Assembly: GCA_041301185.1 (NCBI GenBank)
Contig: JBFYSV010000284.1
Location: forward strand, 1-18,898
Direction: 5' to 3'
Origin: JAQBDA01 sp041301185
Lineage (GTDB): Bacteria > Chloroflexota > Anaerolineae > Anaerolineales > UBA4823
Length of the DNA: 18,898 nucleotides
Shown here: positions 1-8,036 of the stretch, piece by piece
Layout: every line of letters begins with the position of its first letter
Position numbering within the stretch: the stretch's first letter is position 1
The notes under the pieces: generated by a model
What the model was told of the DNA's origin: nothing
The model's input: only the letters and a program-made list of their open reading frames with translations
Database searches by the model: none
Program-made: the position numbers and the translations under genes

Positions 1-467
1 TACAGCGCCAGCAGGTTGACCGTCATCAGCGGGGTGAACCAGAGGAAGACCAGCCCGGCGGTATAAAGGGGATGGCGCACCCAGCGGTACAGCCCCCTTA
101 TCACCAGCCGGGAGTCACCGCCCTCAGCTGGTCGCTGCAACTGCTCTAACCCCAGGAAAGACCACACCCCGGTCTGCCACAGGCCAACCAGCAACGCCAG
201 CAGCGCCAGCCCTTGAACCAACAGGGCCAGGTAGGACCAGGGAGACGGGATGCGATACAACGGGCTGTCCAGCAACAAAATGGGCAGCGCCAGCACCGGC
301 AGCAGGCTTACCCCGGCGAACAGGTTATATGCCAGGCGGTAGCCGCGCCCAACCGAAGCGCCAAGCCAGCGCTGCGCCAGGGCTTTAGCGCCTTTAGTAG
401 CTAATAACGAGTGCAGGATGCCGTATAGGGCAACCGCAAGCAGGATAATCCAGGGGGATATAACCAT
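1..467 (-). CDS. NnrU / isoprenylcysteine methyltransferase-like membrane protein (3' part outside window)
   Basis: An open frame runs from an ATG at 467 to the left edge without a stop, so about 155 N-terminal residues are visible. The protein is strongly hydrophobic, with probable membrane helices near residues 4-24, 43-66 and 74-97. It then reaches the motif GLYRWVRHPLYTAG (about residues 123-136), the RHPxYxG signature of the ICMT/PEMT/NnrU-type membrane methyltransferase superfamily. The early HSLLA and the later GRGYRLAYN also fit NnrU-like proteins. By family these are integral-membrane proteins that methylate small or lipid-like substrates with SAM; the substrate here cannot be told. 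An AAGGTG element lies just upstream of the ATG. It is the last visible gene of the minus-strand cluster, 54 nt after the ATC-hydrolase/SixA gene, so co-transcription is likely. Family assignment is fairly secure, function is not. Confidence 0.72.
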   Translation of the reverse strand, partial: MVISPWIILLAVALYGILHSLLATKGAKALAQRWLGASVGRGYRLAYNLFAGVSLLPVLALPILLLDSPLYRIPSPWSYLALLVQGLALLALLVGLWQTGVWSFLGLEQLQRPAEGGDSRLVIRGLYRWVRHPLYTAGLVFLWFTPLMTVNLLAL

Positions 468-521
468 CTTCGCACCTTGGTTGGTTTCACCCCACTTTAC
501 GCACAAAATGGCGGGCCGGAT

Positions 522-1517
522 TTATGCCAGCTCTCTCGGGCGCCAGACCTTTACCACCTTGCCTACCGGTTCATAGCCAATATCCGTCCAGCGATCGATC
601 TGCAAGCTGATCTGCGCCAGGGCGGCGGTCGGCAATGGTTCCCACTCGTCGGTCAACGTAGCGATCAGCTCCTCCAGCCCCGGGTTATGCCCCACCACCA
701 TCACCGTTCCGTAACCAGCCGGTAAGTTGCGCAGGATCTCAATAAACGCATCCGGCTCAGCGGCGTACAGCGACTCGCTCCACAGGATTTCGCCGCCGTA
801 GCCGCTCTCCTCCGCCACGTATTTCACCGTTTCCCGGGTACGTTTCGCCGTCGAGCTGATGATCAGGTCTGGCAGCAGGTCCTCGCTCCTCAAGAGCGCC
901 CCGATGCGCGGCGCATCCTGCTTGCCGCGTTTGTTCAGCGGGCGATCATGATCGGAGAGATCGGTATCTTTCCAGCTGGATTTTGCATGGCGCAGCACGA
1001 GCAAGGTCTTCATCGCCACCTCTCCCATAACAAAGCGAAAATCACAAAACTCTGCGCCCTGCATGATGGTCTGGGTGCGGGTCAGGCGCACTTTGGGGTT
1101 AAATCCCTCAATCAAAGAAAAATCCCGGTTGCAGGATAGCAGCTCGCCCAGCTCGGGGATGCCCAGCAGGCGATACATCTCGGCATAGCGGCAGCGCTGC
1201 ACATTGAATGAAAAGCGCTCGGGGGTCTGCTCCAGCACCTCGATCTGCATGGCATCGTTCTTCTTCCAGTCTTCCAACGAGGCGGCAAAATCTGCCAGGC
1301 TGTCCCCTCCCATCGCTGAGGCAATCTGCTCGCCCTGCTGGCGGGCGATGCGCACAACCGTCTGGCGCACGATCTCTAAAACCCGCTGGCGGTCGAACTC
1401 GTTGGTTAGCGCCGCCAGCACCGGCGCCAGCAGGCGAGCTTCGATCTCGCGGCGGGTGAGCACGCCGATCCCGTTCAGCTCGGCGGGTTCCGGGGGCAGG
1501 CTGAACGGTCCCTGCAT
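522..1517 (-). CDS. Fusion: ATC-hydrolase-family domain + SixA-type histidine phosphatase
   Basis: One uninterrupted 331-residue frame carries two domains normally found as separate proteins. Residues about 1-162 resemble the L-2-amino-thiazoline-4-carboxylic acid hydrolase family: CRYAEMYRLLGIPELG, a Cys at 129 followed by RD, and ending in the family's GAEFCDFRF element (154-162). Residues 169-331 form a SixA-like histidine phosphatase: RHAKSSW (176-182; catalytic RH), DHDRPLNKRG, STAKRTRET and VVGHNPGLEEL with the second catalytic His near 277. SixA proteins are about 160 residues and remove phosphate from phosphohistidine. The domain junction contains an ATG at 1013 preceded by GGGAGAGG, so the phosphatase could also be made alone. 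The start at 1517 lies 2 nt after the stop of the CBS gene, which implies translational coupling. The substrate of the N-terminal domain is unknown; in many genomes this family name only records homology. Confidence 0.82.
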   Translation of the reverse strand: MQGPFSLPPEPAELNGIGVLTRREIEARLLAPVLAALTNEFDRQRVLEIVRQTVVRIARQQGEQIASAMGGDSLADFAASLEDWKKNDAMQIEVLEQTPERFSFNVQRCRYAEMYRLLGIPELGELLSCNRDFSLIEGFNPKVRLTRTQTIMQGAEFCDFRFVMGEVAMKTLLVLRHAKSSWKDTDLSDHDRPLNKRGKQDAPRIGALLRSEDLLPDLIISSTAKRTRETVKYVAEESGYGGEILWSESLYAAEPDAFIEILRNLPAGYGTVMVVGHNPGLEELIATLTDEWEPLPTAALAQISLQIDRWTDIGYEPVGKVVKVWRPRELA

Positions 1518-1519
1518 GC

Positions 1520-1954
1520 CTAGCGCTCCCCGGTAATGTAATGCTCGAGTTGCTCGATGACAAACTTCTGCTCGGAGATGATCGCCTTGACCACATCGCC
1601 GATCGAGATCACCCCCACCAGGCGCTCGCCGTCCAGCACCGGCAGGTGGCGGATGTGCTTATCCGTCATCAGCGCCATGCACTCCTCAATGGTCTGCTCC
1701 GGGCGGACGTAAACCACCTTAGGGGTCATAATCTCGCTCACCCACGTATCTCGGGAGGATTTCCCTTGCAGGATCACCTTGCGGGCATAATCCCGCTCGG
1801 AGAAGATACCCACCAGCTTCTCTCCATCCAGGACCAGCAGGGCCCCGATATCCTTCTCTGCCATCATCTCCAGGGCCTCGTAGACCGAGATATCCGGGTG
1901 GATAGACCAGATCTCCCCGCCCTTAGACTGCAAACATTGTCTCACCGTGACCAT
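1520..1954 (-). CDS. Two-CBS-domain protein
   Basis: A 144-residue protein made almost entirely of a CBS pair. The first CBS covers about residues 5-61 (ALLVLDGEKLVGIFSERD) and the second about 72-129 (IMTPKVVYVRPEQTIEE, then LPVLDGERLVGVISIGDVV). Stand-alone CBS pairs (Bateman modules) bind adenosine nucleotides or SAM and act as ligand sensors for partner proteins; no catalytic domain is present here. The start is secure: a near-perfect AGGAGG (1961-1966, complement) sits 6 nt before the ATG. It lies 37 nt after the HerA-like ATPase and 2 nt before the ATC-hydrolase/SixA fusion, so it is probably co-transcribed with both. The partner it regulates cannot be read from the sequence. Confidence 0.9.
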   Translation of the reverse strand: MVTVRQCLQSKGGEIWSIHPDISVYEALEMMAEKDIGALLVLDGEKLVGIFSERDYARKVILQGKSSRDTWVSEIMTPKVVYVRPEQTIEECMALMTDKHIRHLPVLDGERLVGVISIGDVVKAIISEQKFVIEQLEHYITGER

Positions 1955-1991
1955 GCCTCACCTCCTCACAGATACCAGCTAATCCAATCCT

Positions 1992-4541
1992 CTATTCACC
2001 AGCGTAGCCAGGAAGCTCGATCACACCCTCCTCCACCTGCACCACATGGTAGGGAACCCACGCTACGCCAAAGATTTCCACCAACACATCTTTCTTCAGC
2101 GGGCTGACCTTGATCTCGGCAATATCGTCAACGATCTCGCTCCACTTGTGGTTGACTTCCTCCTGCGCCTGGGCCAGCTCTTGCTCGATCTCGTCCATCT
2201 GCTTTTGATATTCCTCGATTGCCTCCTGCGACTCTTCCACGTCGGCTTTCGCCTTGCTGGTCATGCGCCGTTTGGTCAGCGAGGAAGACAGGCGGCGCTT
2301 GCGCCCGCCAAACAACCCGAGCAGGGTCTCGGCGTGGGTGCTGACCTCCTCCAGCTTACGCTGCGAAAGCTCCGACTCGTCCTCGCGCAGCTCGCGCTCC
2401 TCCTGGTTGATTTTTTGTTCCAGGCGCTCCAACTTGGTGGCGTAAGACTTTTCAAGCGCTTGTAGCTCGTCCTCCCGAGCCCGGCGGGCTGCTTCCGAGC
2501 AGCGGGTGCGAAAATCCGCCTGGGAGACATCCGGTCCGGCATAGACTTTCAGCTTTTCGTTTGCCCGTACCGTCACCTGGGCGCTGCGGTAAGCCCAATC
2601 CAGAAAATCCTTCTGCAATGCGCTGAGGATTTTGGCATCGCTCAAAGGGGCTTCCAGGGGGGCGTAGCGGGCGCGCGGATCAGGGCTATCATCCAGCGAT
2701 TCAGGCGCCACAGCTTGCGCCGGGTAATTCTCCCAGCGCACCGCGCCCCGCCGGTCGGCATCCGCTACCAGGGCGGTGAGGCGAAGCTCGTAATCCAGGT
2801 CGTACCGGCGATCGAGGAAGCGGATATCCGTCTGGGCGAGCAGCACTGGGCGGTACAACAGCCCCAGGCTCTGCGCTTCCTGCGGGTAGGGACGACCAAC
2901 AGCATTAAAAGCCTCGGTGAAGCTGAGATTGTTGGGCAAGAAATACTCGCCGCTACCAGCCGGCACAGACGGGCGGGTAACCGAACCCGCCTCAGAGAGG
3001 GATTGCCGGGCAAGCTGCGCGGCGGTTGTCGCCACAGCAGCGGCTGCCGTGGTTGGCTTCATGCTCGGCGTAGTCGCCGCCGGCGTAGTCGCCGTTGGGA
3101 CAGGTGCTGCCGGGTGAGGTGGTTCACTTGGCACAGCCTCCGCCCCGGCTAACTGGTTCACCAGCGGGATTTGGGTACGGGTGAGCGGACCGGCAAGGTA
3201 ATTCATCGCCCAGCGCGTTTGGAAGAGCAAGGGTTGCTTGGCGTGGACATTGTGCAGCAGGAAGACGCGTTTTCCCAGAGAGGAAATCATCCGGTCATAC
3301 GCGCCCCGGTCGAGACCGCCTGCCATGGCGCTCTCCAGCCCGTCCAGCAGGCGCAGCTTGTCGCGTTCGGTCTGCAGCTTGCCGATAAACCAGGAACCGG
3401 CGTTGGATAGCGCTTTGTAATCCATGTCTACCGGGTTTTGGGTGACCAGCACCTGCCCCACCCCAAAGGCGCGCGCCTGCTTGAGCATGCGCAGCATGGG
3501 GTGCTTGGAAGGCGGGTTGCCAGTCGGCGGCATATAGCCAAAGATCTCATCGAAGTAGAGGATCGCCCGCAGGGATTGCGTTCCAGATTGGGAGCGCATC
3601 CAGGCTTCAACTGCTGAATACAGCAGGGTGACGAAAAACATGCGCTCCGTGTCGGTCAGGTGGGCAATGTAGAAGACACTGTGCCGCGGGCGACCGTCGG
3701 GGGCGTAGAGCAGGCTGGGGATATCCAGCGGCTGGCCCTCAATCCACACCTGGAAAGCGGGCGCTGCCAGGATGTTATTGAGCAACATCGCCAGGCTGAA
3801 GCGGTCCTTCTCAGGGAAGAAGGTGTTGACATCAAATACACCCAGCTTTGAGAAAGGCGGCGATTGGGTCTGCAGAATCAGCTCGCCCAGGTCTAGGTCT
3901 TTGCCCTGGCTCCAGGCGTGCTCGAAGATATTGGCTAGCAAGATGTGCTCGCGCGAGCGCACCGGGTCGATATCTTGCAAGCCGACCAGTCCCAGCAAGG
4001 CGGTGACTGTGCCGGAGATCTTCTCGCGCAGCATCTCGCGGTTGCTCTCCCAGGCGATATCCGGCGCCTTCAATGAGGCCAGGATGCTGACCGGGATGCC
4101 CGAGTCGGAGCCTGGCGTAAATACAGAAAAATGAACCGCTTCCTTCAGGGCGCTCAAGCGCTCCGGTCCAATCCCCCAATCCGCCAGGCCTTTTTGCCAC
4201 GCGGCAGCGGCCTCCGCACCTGCCTGCTCCACACTCTTGCCATCCCGGCGGGCCTGGTCGGCGTTCACCCAGGGTTGGAAATCCGAGGCGGATAGATCGG
4301 GGAAATGCAGCAGGATGTTGGTGATATCACCCTTAGGGTCGATCATCAAGGCAGGGATGCCGTTGAGGGCGGCTTCCTCCATCATGCCGACGCACAGCCC
4401 GGTCTTGCCTGAGCCGGTCATACCGACCACCACCGCGTGAGTGGTCAGGTCAGCCGGGTCGTAAAGCAGAGGCTGGTCGGTAGTTTTAGTGGTCTTAGGA
4501 TCAAACACCCGCCCCAAGTAAAAATTGCCTGCCATATCCAT
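1992..4541 (-). CDS. HerA/DUF87-like P-loop ATPase with coiled-coil tail
   Basis: An 849-residue ATPase. The N-terminus has a short beta-rich lead (NFYLGRVFD) and a Walker A motif GMTGSGKT at residues 40-47. A Walker B-like LRAILYFDE is at about 324-332, and VGQVLVTQNPVDMDYKAL follows near 361-378, as in HerA/FtsK/VirB4-type 'helicase HerA-like' proteins. A low-complexity Ala/Pro/Thr linker spans about 471-520. The C-terminal half holds a heptad-rich, charged coiled coil (about 687-735 and 765-805) interrupted by a basic segment, then a conserved-looking beta tail. Proteins of this layout are widespread but uncharacterised; a role as a ring-forming DNA- or protein-translocating motor is inference. 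No membrane segment is visible. The ATG at 4541 is preceded by GGGAGG 7 nt away. It is the first gene of the minus-strand cluster, with a possible -10 (TAGTAT) near 4563-4568. No NurA-like nuclease lies beside it in this window. Confidence 0.85.
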   Translation of the reverse strand: MDMAGNFYLGRVFDPKTTKTTDQPLLYDPADLTTHAVVVGMTGSGKTGLCVGMMEEAALNGIPALMIDPKGDITNILLHFPDLSASDFQPWVNADQARRDGKSVEQAGAEAAAAWQKGLADWGIGPERLSALKEAVHFSVFTPGSDSGIPVSILASLKAPDIAWESNREMLREKISGTVTALLGLVGLQDIDPVRSREHILLANIFEHAWSQGKDLDLGELILQTQSPPFSKLGVFDVNTFFPEKDRFSLAMLLNNILAAPAFQVWIEGQPLDIPSLLYAPDGRPRHSVFYIAHLTDTERMFFVTLLYSAVEAWMRSQSGTQSLRAILYFDEIFGYMPPTGNPPSKHPMLRMLKQARAFGVGQVLVTQNPVDMDYKALSNAGSWFIGKLQTERDKLRLLDGLESAMAGGLDRGAYDRMISSLGKRVFLLHNVHAKQPLLFQTRWAMNYLAGPLTRTQIPLVNQLAGAEAVPSEPPHPAAPVPTATTPAATTPSMKPTTAAAAVATTAAQLARQSLSEAGSVTRPSVPAGSGEYFLPNNLSFTEAFNAVGRPYPQEAQSLGLLYRPVLLAQTDIRFLDRRYDLDYELRLTALVADADRRGAVRWENYPAQAVAPESLDDSPDPRARYAPLEAPLSDAKILSALQKDFLDWAYRSAQVTVRANEKLKVYAGPDVSQADFRTRCSEAARRAREDELQALEKSYATKLERLEQKINQEERELREDESELSQRKLEEVSTHAETLLGLFGGRKRRLSSSLTKRRMTSKAKADVEESQEAIEEYQKQMDEIEQELAQAQEEVNHKWSEIVDDIAEIKVSPLKKDVLVEIFGVAWVPYHVVQVEEGVIELPGYAGE
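3067..3094. repeat. Short direct repeat in the ATPase linker
   Basis: The 13-bp word GGCGTAGTCGCCG occurs at 3067-3079 and again at 3082-3094, a period of 15 bp. It lies within the region coding for the Ala/Pro/Thr-rich linker of the HerA-like ATPase and keeps the reading frame. It is probably the product of in-frame slippage in a tolerant linker. Confidence 0.7.
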
Positions 4542-4643
4542 TGAAGGCCTCCCTTTTTTGCTATACTAGAGTTCCAACATCTAACTGTGATGCCTTATTT
4601 TAACGTAAGTCGGGCGAGAATTAGCCTGTTTTTATCAACTTTT

Positions 4644-5729
4644 TTACCGGTTCTGCGCCTCTGAGAACACCTTCTCGAACTCGCCCAGGTAAAGGGCAGC
4701 CAGCTGGGGATCGTACAAAACCAGGGTGTTCTCGTCATTGCGCTCTTCTGCGGAGCGACTGAAGTTAAACGAGCCGGTGACCACCGTCTTTCCATCGATG
4801 ATCAGCACCTTGTGGTGCATGCTGTCGGGGTTGCCATCCAGGCGGACATCGATTCCCTCAGCCCGGAAGCGCTCGTAATCTGAGCCAGTGTTGCTCTCAA
4901 CCTGACGGGTTTCCATCACTCCGGCGACCTCCACCCCGGCCTGGTGGCGCTCTAACAACGCTTCGGCAAGATCGTCAGAGGTGAATGAATACGCCAGGAA
5001 ATAAACACTCTCTGCTGCACTCGAGACCAGCTCGACCATCTGCCGGGTGACCCCGTCATCGGGCGAGAAGTACACCTCCACCCGGACACCTTCCACCGAG
5101 AAAACCGGATGGGGTGTATTGGCGGGCGAGCCGGGACCGAACAGATCATCGACAAACATCTCTTCGAACTCGGTGGTATAGTCTTCTGCCAGGCGCGGCG
5201 AGCGCAGGCGGATCAGGTTGTTATTGTTGCGATATGCCTCACTAACGGTGTGGTTCATCGAACCCGTCCAGACTTCCGCCCGGTCGATCACAGCAAACTT
5301 GTTGTGCATTAATCCCTCCCGGCGGTCGCCCAGCACAGGGATACCTGCCTCGCGGATCTCCTGGATTTCTTTGCCTTCCAGGTAATCACTATCAACCACC
5401 AGGCGCACTGCCACACCGCGCCGGTGAGCGTCGATGAGGGCGTCTCGCAAGCTCCACAGGTCCAGGTCGAGGACGGCGACATCCACGCTCAAACGGGCTG
5501 CCTGGATCGCCTCTGCCAGGTGTTGTTCTGGACCGCCACGGTAGCCTCGCATCGCCGGGTCGCCCGGCTGGGTGAAGTACACACTGTACCAGTCTCTTTC
5601 AGGTGGCTCCGCCGGACCAGCGGTGGCTGTACCGGGTGGAAGAGACGAGCTACACCCTGCAAGTGCAAACATCCCCAGGCAGGCAAGCATGTAAAAATAA
5701 TTCCGGAAGGCAACGGTCATATTTTTCAA
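4644..5729 (-). CDS. Phospholipase D-like lipoprotein with two HKD motifs
   Basis: A 361-residue protein counted from a TTG at 5729; an ATG at 5720 (residue 4) is an equally possible start. A lipoprotein signal peptide is plain: a hydrophobic stretch followed by the lipobox LAGC, Cys about 26, then a Ser/Pro/Ala-rich spacer. Two PLD active-site motifs follow: HNKFAVID...GSMN (H142, K144, D149, then GS) and HHKVLIIDGKTVVTGSFNFS (H305, K307, D312, then GS). Both are complete, so the enzyme should be active. Family members cleave phosphodiesters in phospholipids or nucleic acids; the closest layout is the secreted PLD-like/cardiolipin-synthase-like group. Anchored outside the membrane, it may act on extracellular DNA or lipids, which is inference. 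A TATAAT lies 8 nt before the TTG. The gene has its own promoter, divergent from the diguanylate cyclase gene. Confidence 0.88.
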   Translation of the reverse strand: MKNMTVAFRNYFYMLACLGMFALAGCSSSLPPGTATAGPAEPPERDWYSVYFTQPGDPAMRGYRGGPEQHLAEAIQAARLSVDVAVLDLDLWSLRDALIDAHRRGVAVRLVVDSDYLEGKEIQEIREAGIPVLGDRREGLMHNKFAVIDRAEVWTGSMNHTVSEAYRNNNNLIRLRSPRLAEDYTTEFEEMFVDDLFGPGSPANTPHPVFSVEGVRVEVYFSPDDGVTRQMVELVSSAAESVYFLAYSFTSDDLAEALLERHQAGVEVAGVMETRQVESNTGSDYERFRAEGIDVRLDGNPDSMHHKVLIIDGKTVVTGSFNFSRSAEERNDENTLVLYDPQLAALYLGEFEKVFSEAQNR

Positions 5730-5737
5730 TGCCTGGG

Positions 5738-5743
5738 ATTATA
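5738..5743 (-). promoter_or_regulatory. -10 box of the PLD lipoprotein gene
   Basis: A perfect TATAAT on the complement ends 8 nt before the TTG start at 5729 and 17 nt before the alternative ATG at 5720. No good -35 box is seen at the usual distance. Transcription would begin at about 5730-5731, so the mRNA has almost no leader if TTG is used, or about 10 nt if the ATG is used. Confidence 0.55.
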
Positions 5744-5853
5744 GCAGACTTGCTGATCGCATCCGACCAGCAGAAGCGTCGACAAATTCCCCCAGGCTTG
5801 CTAACAATACTGTTGAGAGACGCCGGTGAGAACTATGTTAGACTAATTTCGGG

Positions 5854-7416
5854 ATGAAAGCGGATACTTCGAGCCGACCGCTGCTACACACGCCGGCAGG
5901 GGTGATAACAACTGTATCCACGCTGGGAATTATCGCATACTTAATCTGGATTTTTAGCGGTTATTTCCAAGAGAGCATCGATGCGCTGATTTCCGGGGGC
6001 GGGCTGGTCCTGCTCAACCTGCTGGCGGGTATCTTCGGCGTATACATCATTTCCCACAAGGGGTTTGGTAAAACCCTGCAGTGGGCTTGGTTTTTTATTA
6101 CCCTGGGCGCCTGGTGCTATGTGATTGCCGAAGGGCTATGGGTATATTATGACCTTGCCCTGGGGATCGACCCCTTTCCCAGCCCGGCAGATTATTTTTA
6201 TGTCCTGTATTATCCCCTGACCCTGATCGGGGTGCTTATCCTGCCGTTTGTCTTTGTCTCCCGGCAGGAGCGCACCATCCTGTGGCTCGATCTGGGCATC
6301 CTGCTGACGTTTTTCGGGATGGTGGTTTGGTATTACATCCTGGCATCCCCTGTATTCTCGATCGGCCAGACGATTAGCGAATATATTGCATTGTTCTACC
6401 CGGTGGGCGATTTTCTCATCCTGGCGGTCGTCATCGCTATGATGCAGCGTAATCTGACCAGAGTAGCCCGCTGGGTATTGGGGTTTATCGCGCTGGCTAT
6501 GCTCTTCTCGGCAGTTGCGGATATCTCTTTTGCCCTGTTTGTGGGTCAGGATGCGCCTTATCCACTGGCTTACATGAATGCTCCCTGGATGTGCGCAGTG
6601 GTGGCGCAGCTGCTGGCAACCTCCCGTTTGATCGCCTCCGGTCCAGAAATATTGAACGATCCCCCGTCCCGCATCAGCCCTGCCGCCCAGATGTTCCGCC
6701 TGGCGCTGCCCTATCTTGCCATCGCCATTGGGTTAGCGCTTCTTGCCCGGATCATCAATACGACCTTCAGGCCGGATTCGCGGCTAAGCGTGGTCTTGTA
6801 CGGGGCGTTTGGGCTGGTCGCCTTGGTGCTCTGGCGCCAGTACATAGTCTCTAAAGAAAACGTCCGCCTTTACCAGAAGATGCAGCGTATCGCCTGGACA
6901 GACAGCCTGACCTCAATCTATAACCGCCATTTTTTCAACGAGATTCTGCCCCGCGAGATGGAGCGCGCCAGCCGTTACGGCAACCAACTCTCCGTCCTGC
7001 TGCTGGATATCGATGGTTTCAAAAAATATAACGATACTTTCGGTCACCTCAAGGGGGATGTCGTCCTGAAAACGATCGCCCGCATTTTTTTATTGCAGCT
7101 GAGAAAATCGGATACAATTGCCCGGTTTGGAGGCGATGAATTTGTAGTCATCTTGCCAGAGACAAACCGGCACAGGGCAATCGCCATCGCCGACCGCATC
7201 CGGGACGCTGTGGCTGCCCAGACCTTTAATGATGTAAGGCTGAGCGTCAGCATCGGGGTGGCCTCGTTTCGCCCTGGGCTGACACCCGAACAGCTCCTGG
7301 ACGAAGCCGACCAAGACATGTACCGCCGAAAGAACTCTAGCAAAAAGAATGATCAGCCGGATAGCGGAAAAACATCGGCAGAGATGACGATCAACTCGTT
7401 CCGCAATGAACTCTAA
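5854..7416 (+). CDS. Membrane-bound diguanylate cyclase (GGDEF)
   Basis: A 520-residue protein. The first roughly 330 residues hold about nine hydrophobic segments and no recognisable soluble sensor, so this is an integral-membrane sensory region of unknown ligand. A GGDEF domain follows (about 345-492): the metal-binding Asp in LLLDIDGFKKYNDTFGH (D385 region) and the signature FGGDEF with GGDEF at 426-430. An RKSD tetrad (RxxD) five residues upstream matches a product-inhibition I-site. All key residues are present, so it should make c-di-GMP from two GTP and be feedback-inhibited. No EAL domain is fused. The C-terminus ends in a short polar tail. The ATG is at 5854 with no Shine-Dalgarno; a TAGACT at 5839-5844 and TTGAGA at 5813-5818 are possible promoter parts. 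The phosphoribosyltransferase gene follows 14 nt later. Confidence 0.93.
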   Translation: MKADTSSRPLLHTPAGVITTVSTLGIIAYLIWIFSGYFQESIDALISGGGLVLLNLLAGIFGVYIISHKGFGKTLQWAWFFITLGAWCYVIAEGLWVYYDLALGIDPFPSPADYFYVLYYPLTLIGVLILPFVFVSRQERTILWLDLGILLTFFGMVVWYYILASPVFSIGQTISEYIALFYPVGDFLILAVVIAMMQRNLTRVARWVLGFIALAMLFSAVADISFALFVGQDAPYPLAYMNAPWMCAVVAQLLATSRLIASGPEILNDPPSRISPAAQMFRLALPYLAIAIGLALLARIINTTFRPDSRLSVVLYGAFGLVALVLWRQYIVSKENVRLYQKMQRIAWTDSLTSIYNRHFFNEILPREMERASRYGNQLSVLLLDIDGFKKYNDTFGHLKGDVVLKTIARIFLLQLRKSDTIARFGGDEFVVILPETNRHRAIAIADRIRDAVAAQTFNDVRLSVSIGVASFRPGLTPEQLLDEADQDMYRRKNSSKKNDQPDSGKTSAEMTINSFRNEL

Positions 7417-7426
7417 TTTCCTGTTA

Positions 7427-7432
7427 TATAAT
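7427..7432 (+). promoter_or_regulatory. Possible -10 box overlapping the PRTase start
   Basis: A TATAAT within TATATAAT overlaps the ATG at 7431-7433. If used, transcription would start near 7439, downstream of both the ATG and the GGAGG, leaving only the TTG at 7446 as a start on a nearly leaderless message. No convincing -35 is visible, so this may be chance AT-richness in the short gap. Confidence 0.3.
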
Positions 7433-8000
7433 GGAGGCATCCCTCTTGACCGCACTGCGCGACACTTATCCTGTTGAAGTCGCTGGCGTCCGCCGCCACC
7501 TGCCGCTTTTCGAGGTAGCGCCGGGGCTGCGCATTGCTGTATTAAATATCCTGGGAGACACCGAGCTGGTCGAATCCTGCGCCCGCGCCCTGGCTCAGAA
7601 ACTGGCAGAGCATGATTACGATATCCTGGTGACCGCTGAAGCCAAGAGCATCCCCCTGGCGCACGCCCTTTCTGTTCAAACCCAAAAACCGTATGTCGTT
7701 CTGCGCAAAGTCTACAAACCCTATATGGGGGTGGCGCTTTCCGCAGACACGCTATCGATCACCACCGGCGAGCCGCAGATGCTCTACCTGGATGAGAAGG
7801 ATCACGAGCTGGTGCGCAACCGGCGGGCGATCTTACTGGACGATGTCATGAGCACCGGGTCCACCCTGGCAGGTATGCGCCTGTTAATGGAAAAGGCAGG
7901 CACCCAGGTGGTTGCCGAGGCTGCCATTTTTACCGAAGGCAACCAGGAGCAGTGGAACCGGGTAATCACCCTGGGGCACCTGCCGGTTTTCAAGGATTAG
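7431..8000 (+). CDS. Purine-type phosphoribosyltransferase (APRT-like)
   Basis: A 189-residue protein (184 from the alternative start) of the type I phosphoribosyltransferase fold. The PRPP-binding loop is ILLDDVMSTGST at about 134-145. Upstream are DILVTAEAKSIPLAHAL and KPYVVLRKVYKPYMG, both as in adenine/xanthine phosphoribosyltransferase-like proteins. Such enzymes salvage a purine base with PRPP to form the nucleotide; which base is used here cannot be decided. The start is unsettled. The ATG at 7431 has no Shine-Dalgarno and overlaps a TATAAT (7427-7432), whereas a TTG at 7446 (residue 6) has GGAGG 8 nt before it. The longer form is given; the TTG is well supported if the message reads through from the GGDEF gene. 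Confidence 0.82.
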   Translation: MEASLLTALRDTYPVEVAGVRRHLPLFEVAPGLRIAVLNILGDTELVESCARALAQKLAEHDYDILVTAEAKSIPLAHALSVQTQKPYVVLRKVYKPYMGVALSADTLSITTGEPQMLYLDEKDHELVRNRRAILLDDVMSTGSTLAGMRLLMEKAGTQVVAEAAIFTEGNQEQWNRVITLGHLPVFKD

Positions 8001-8036
8001 CAAAAATATCGGGCAAACAATCGGGTAGGTCCAGTT

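Noticed and set aside
1541..2107. Long plus-strand frame of 188 codons opposite the CBS and ATPase genes
   Set aside because: It runs antisense to two well-supported genes, its translation is rich in His/Arg/Leu with no recognisable motif, and it has no ribosome binding site; it is a by-product of codon bias.
1992..4541. HerA-like ATPase as part of a known antiphage defence system
   Set aside because: HerA-type ATPases do occur in defence systems, but no nuclease, SIR2, DUF4297 or other defence partner is adjacent; the neighbours are CBS, phosphatase and methyltransferase genes.
7090..7455. Minus-strand frame of 121 codons inside the GGDEF region
   Set aside because: It is antisense to the conserved GGDEF domain and shows no motif or start signal.
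8001..8036. Terminator between the convergent PRTase and methyltransferase genes
   Set aside because: The 36-bp gap has no stem followed by a T run on either strand.
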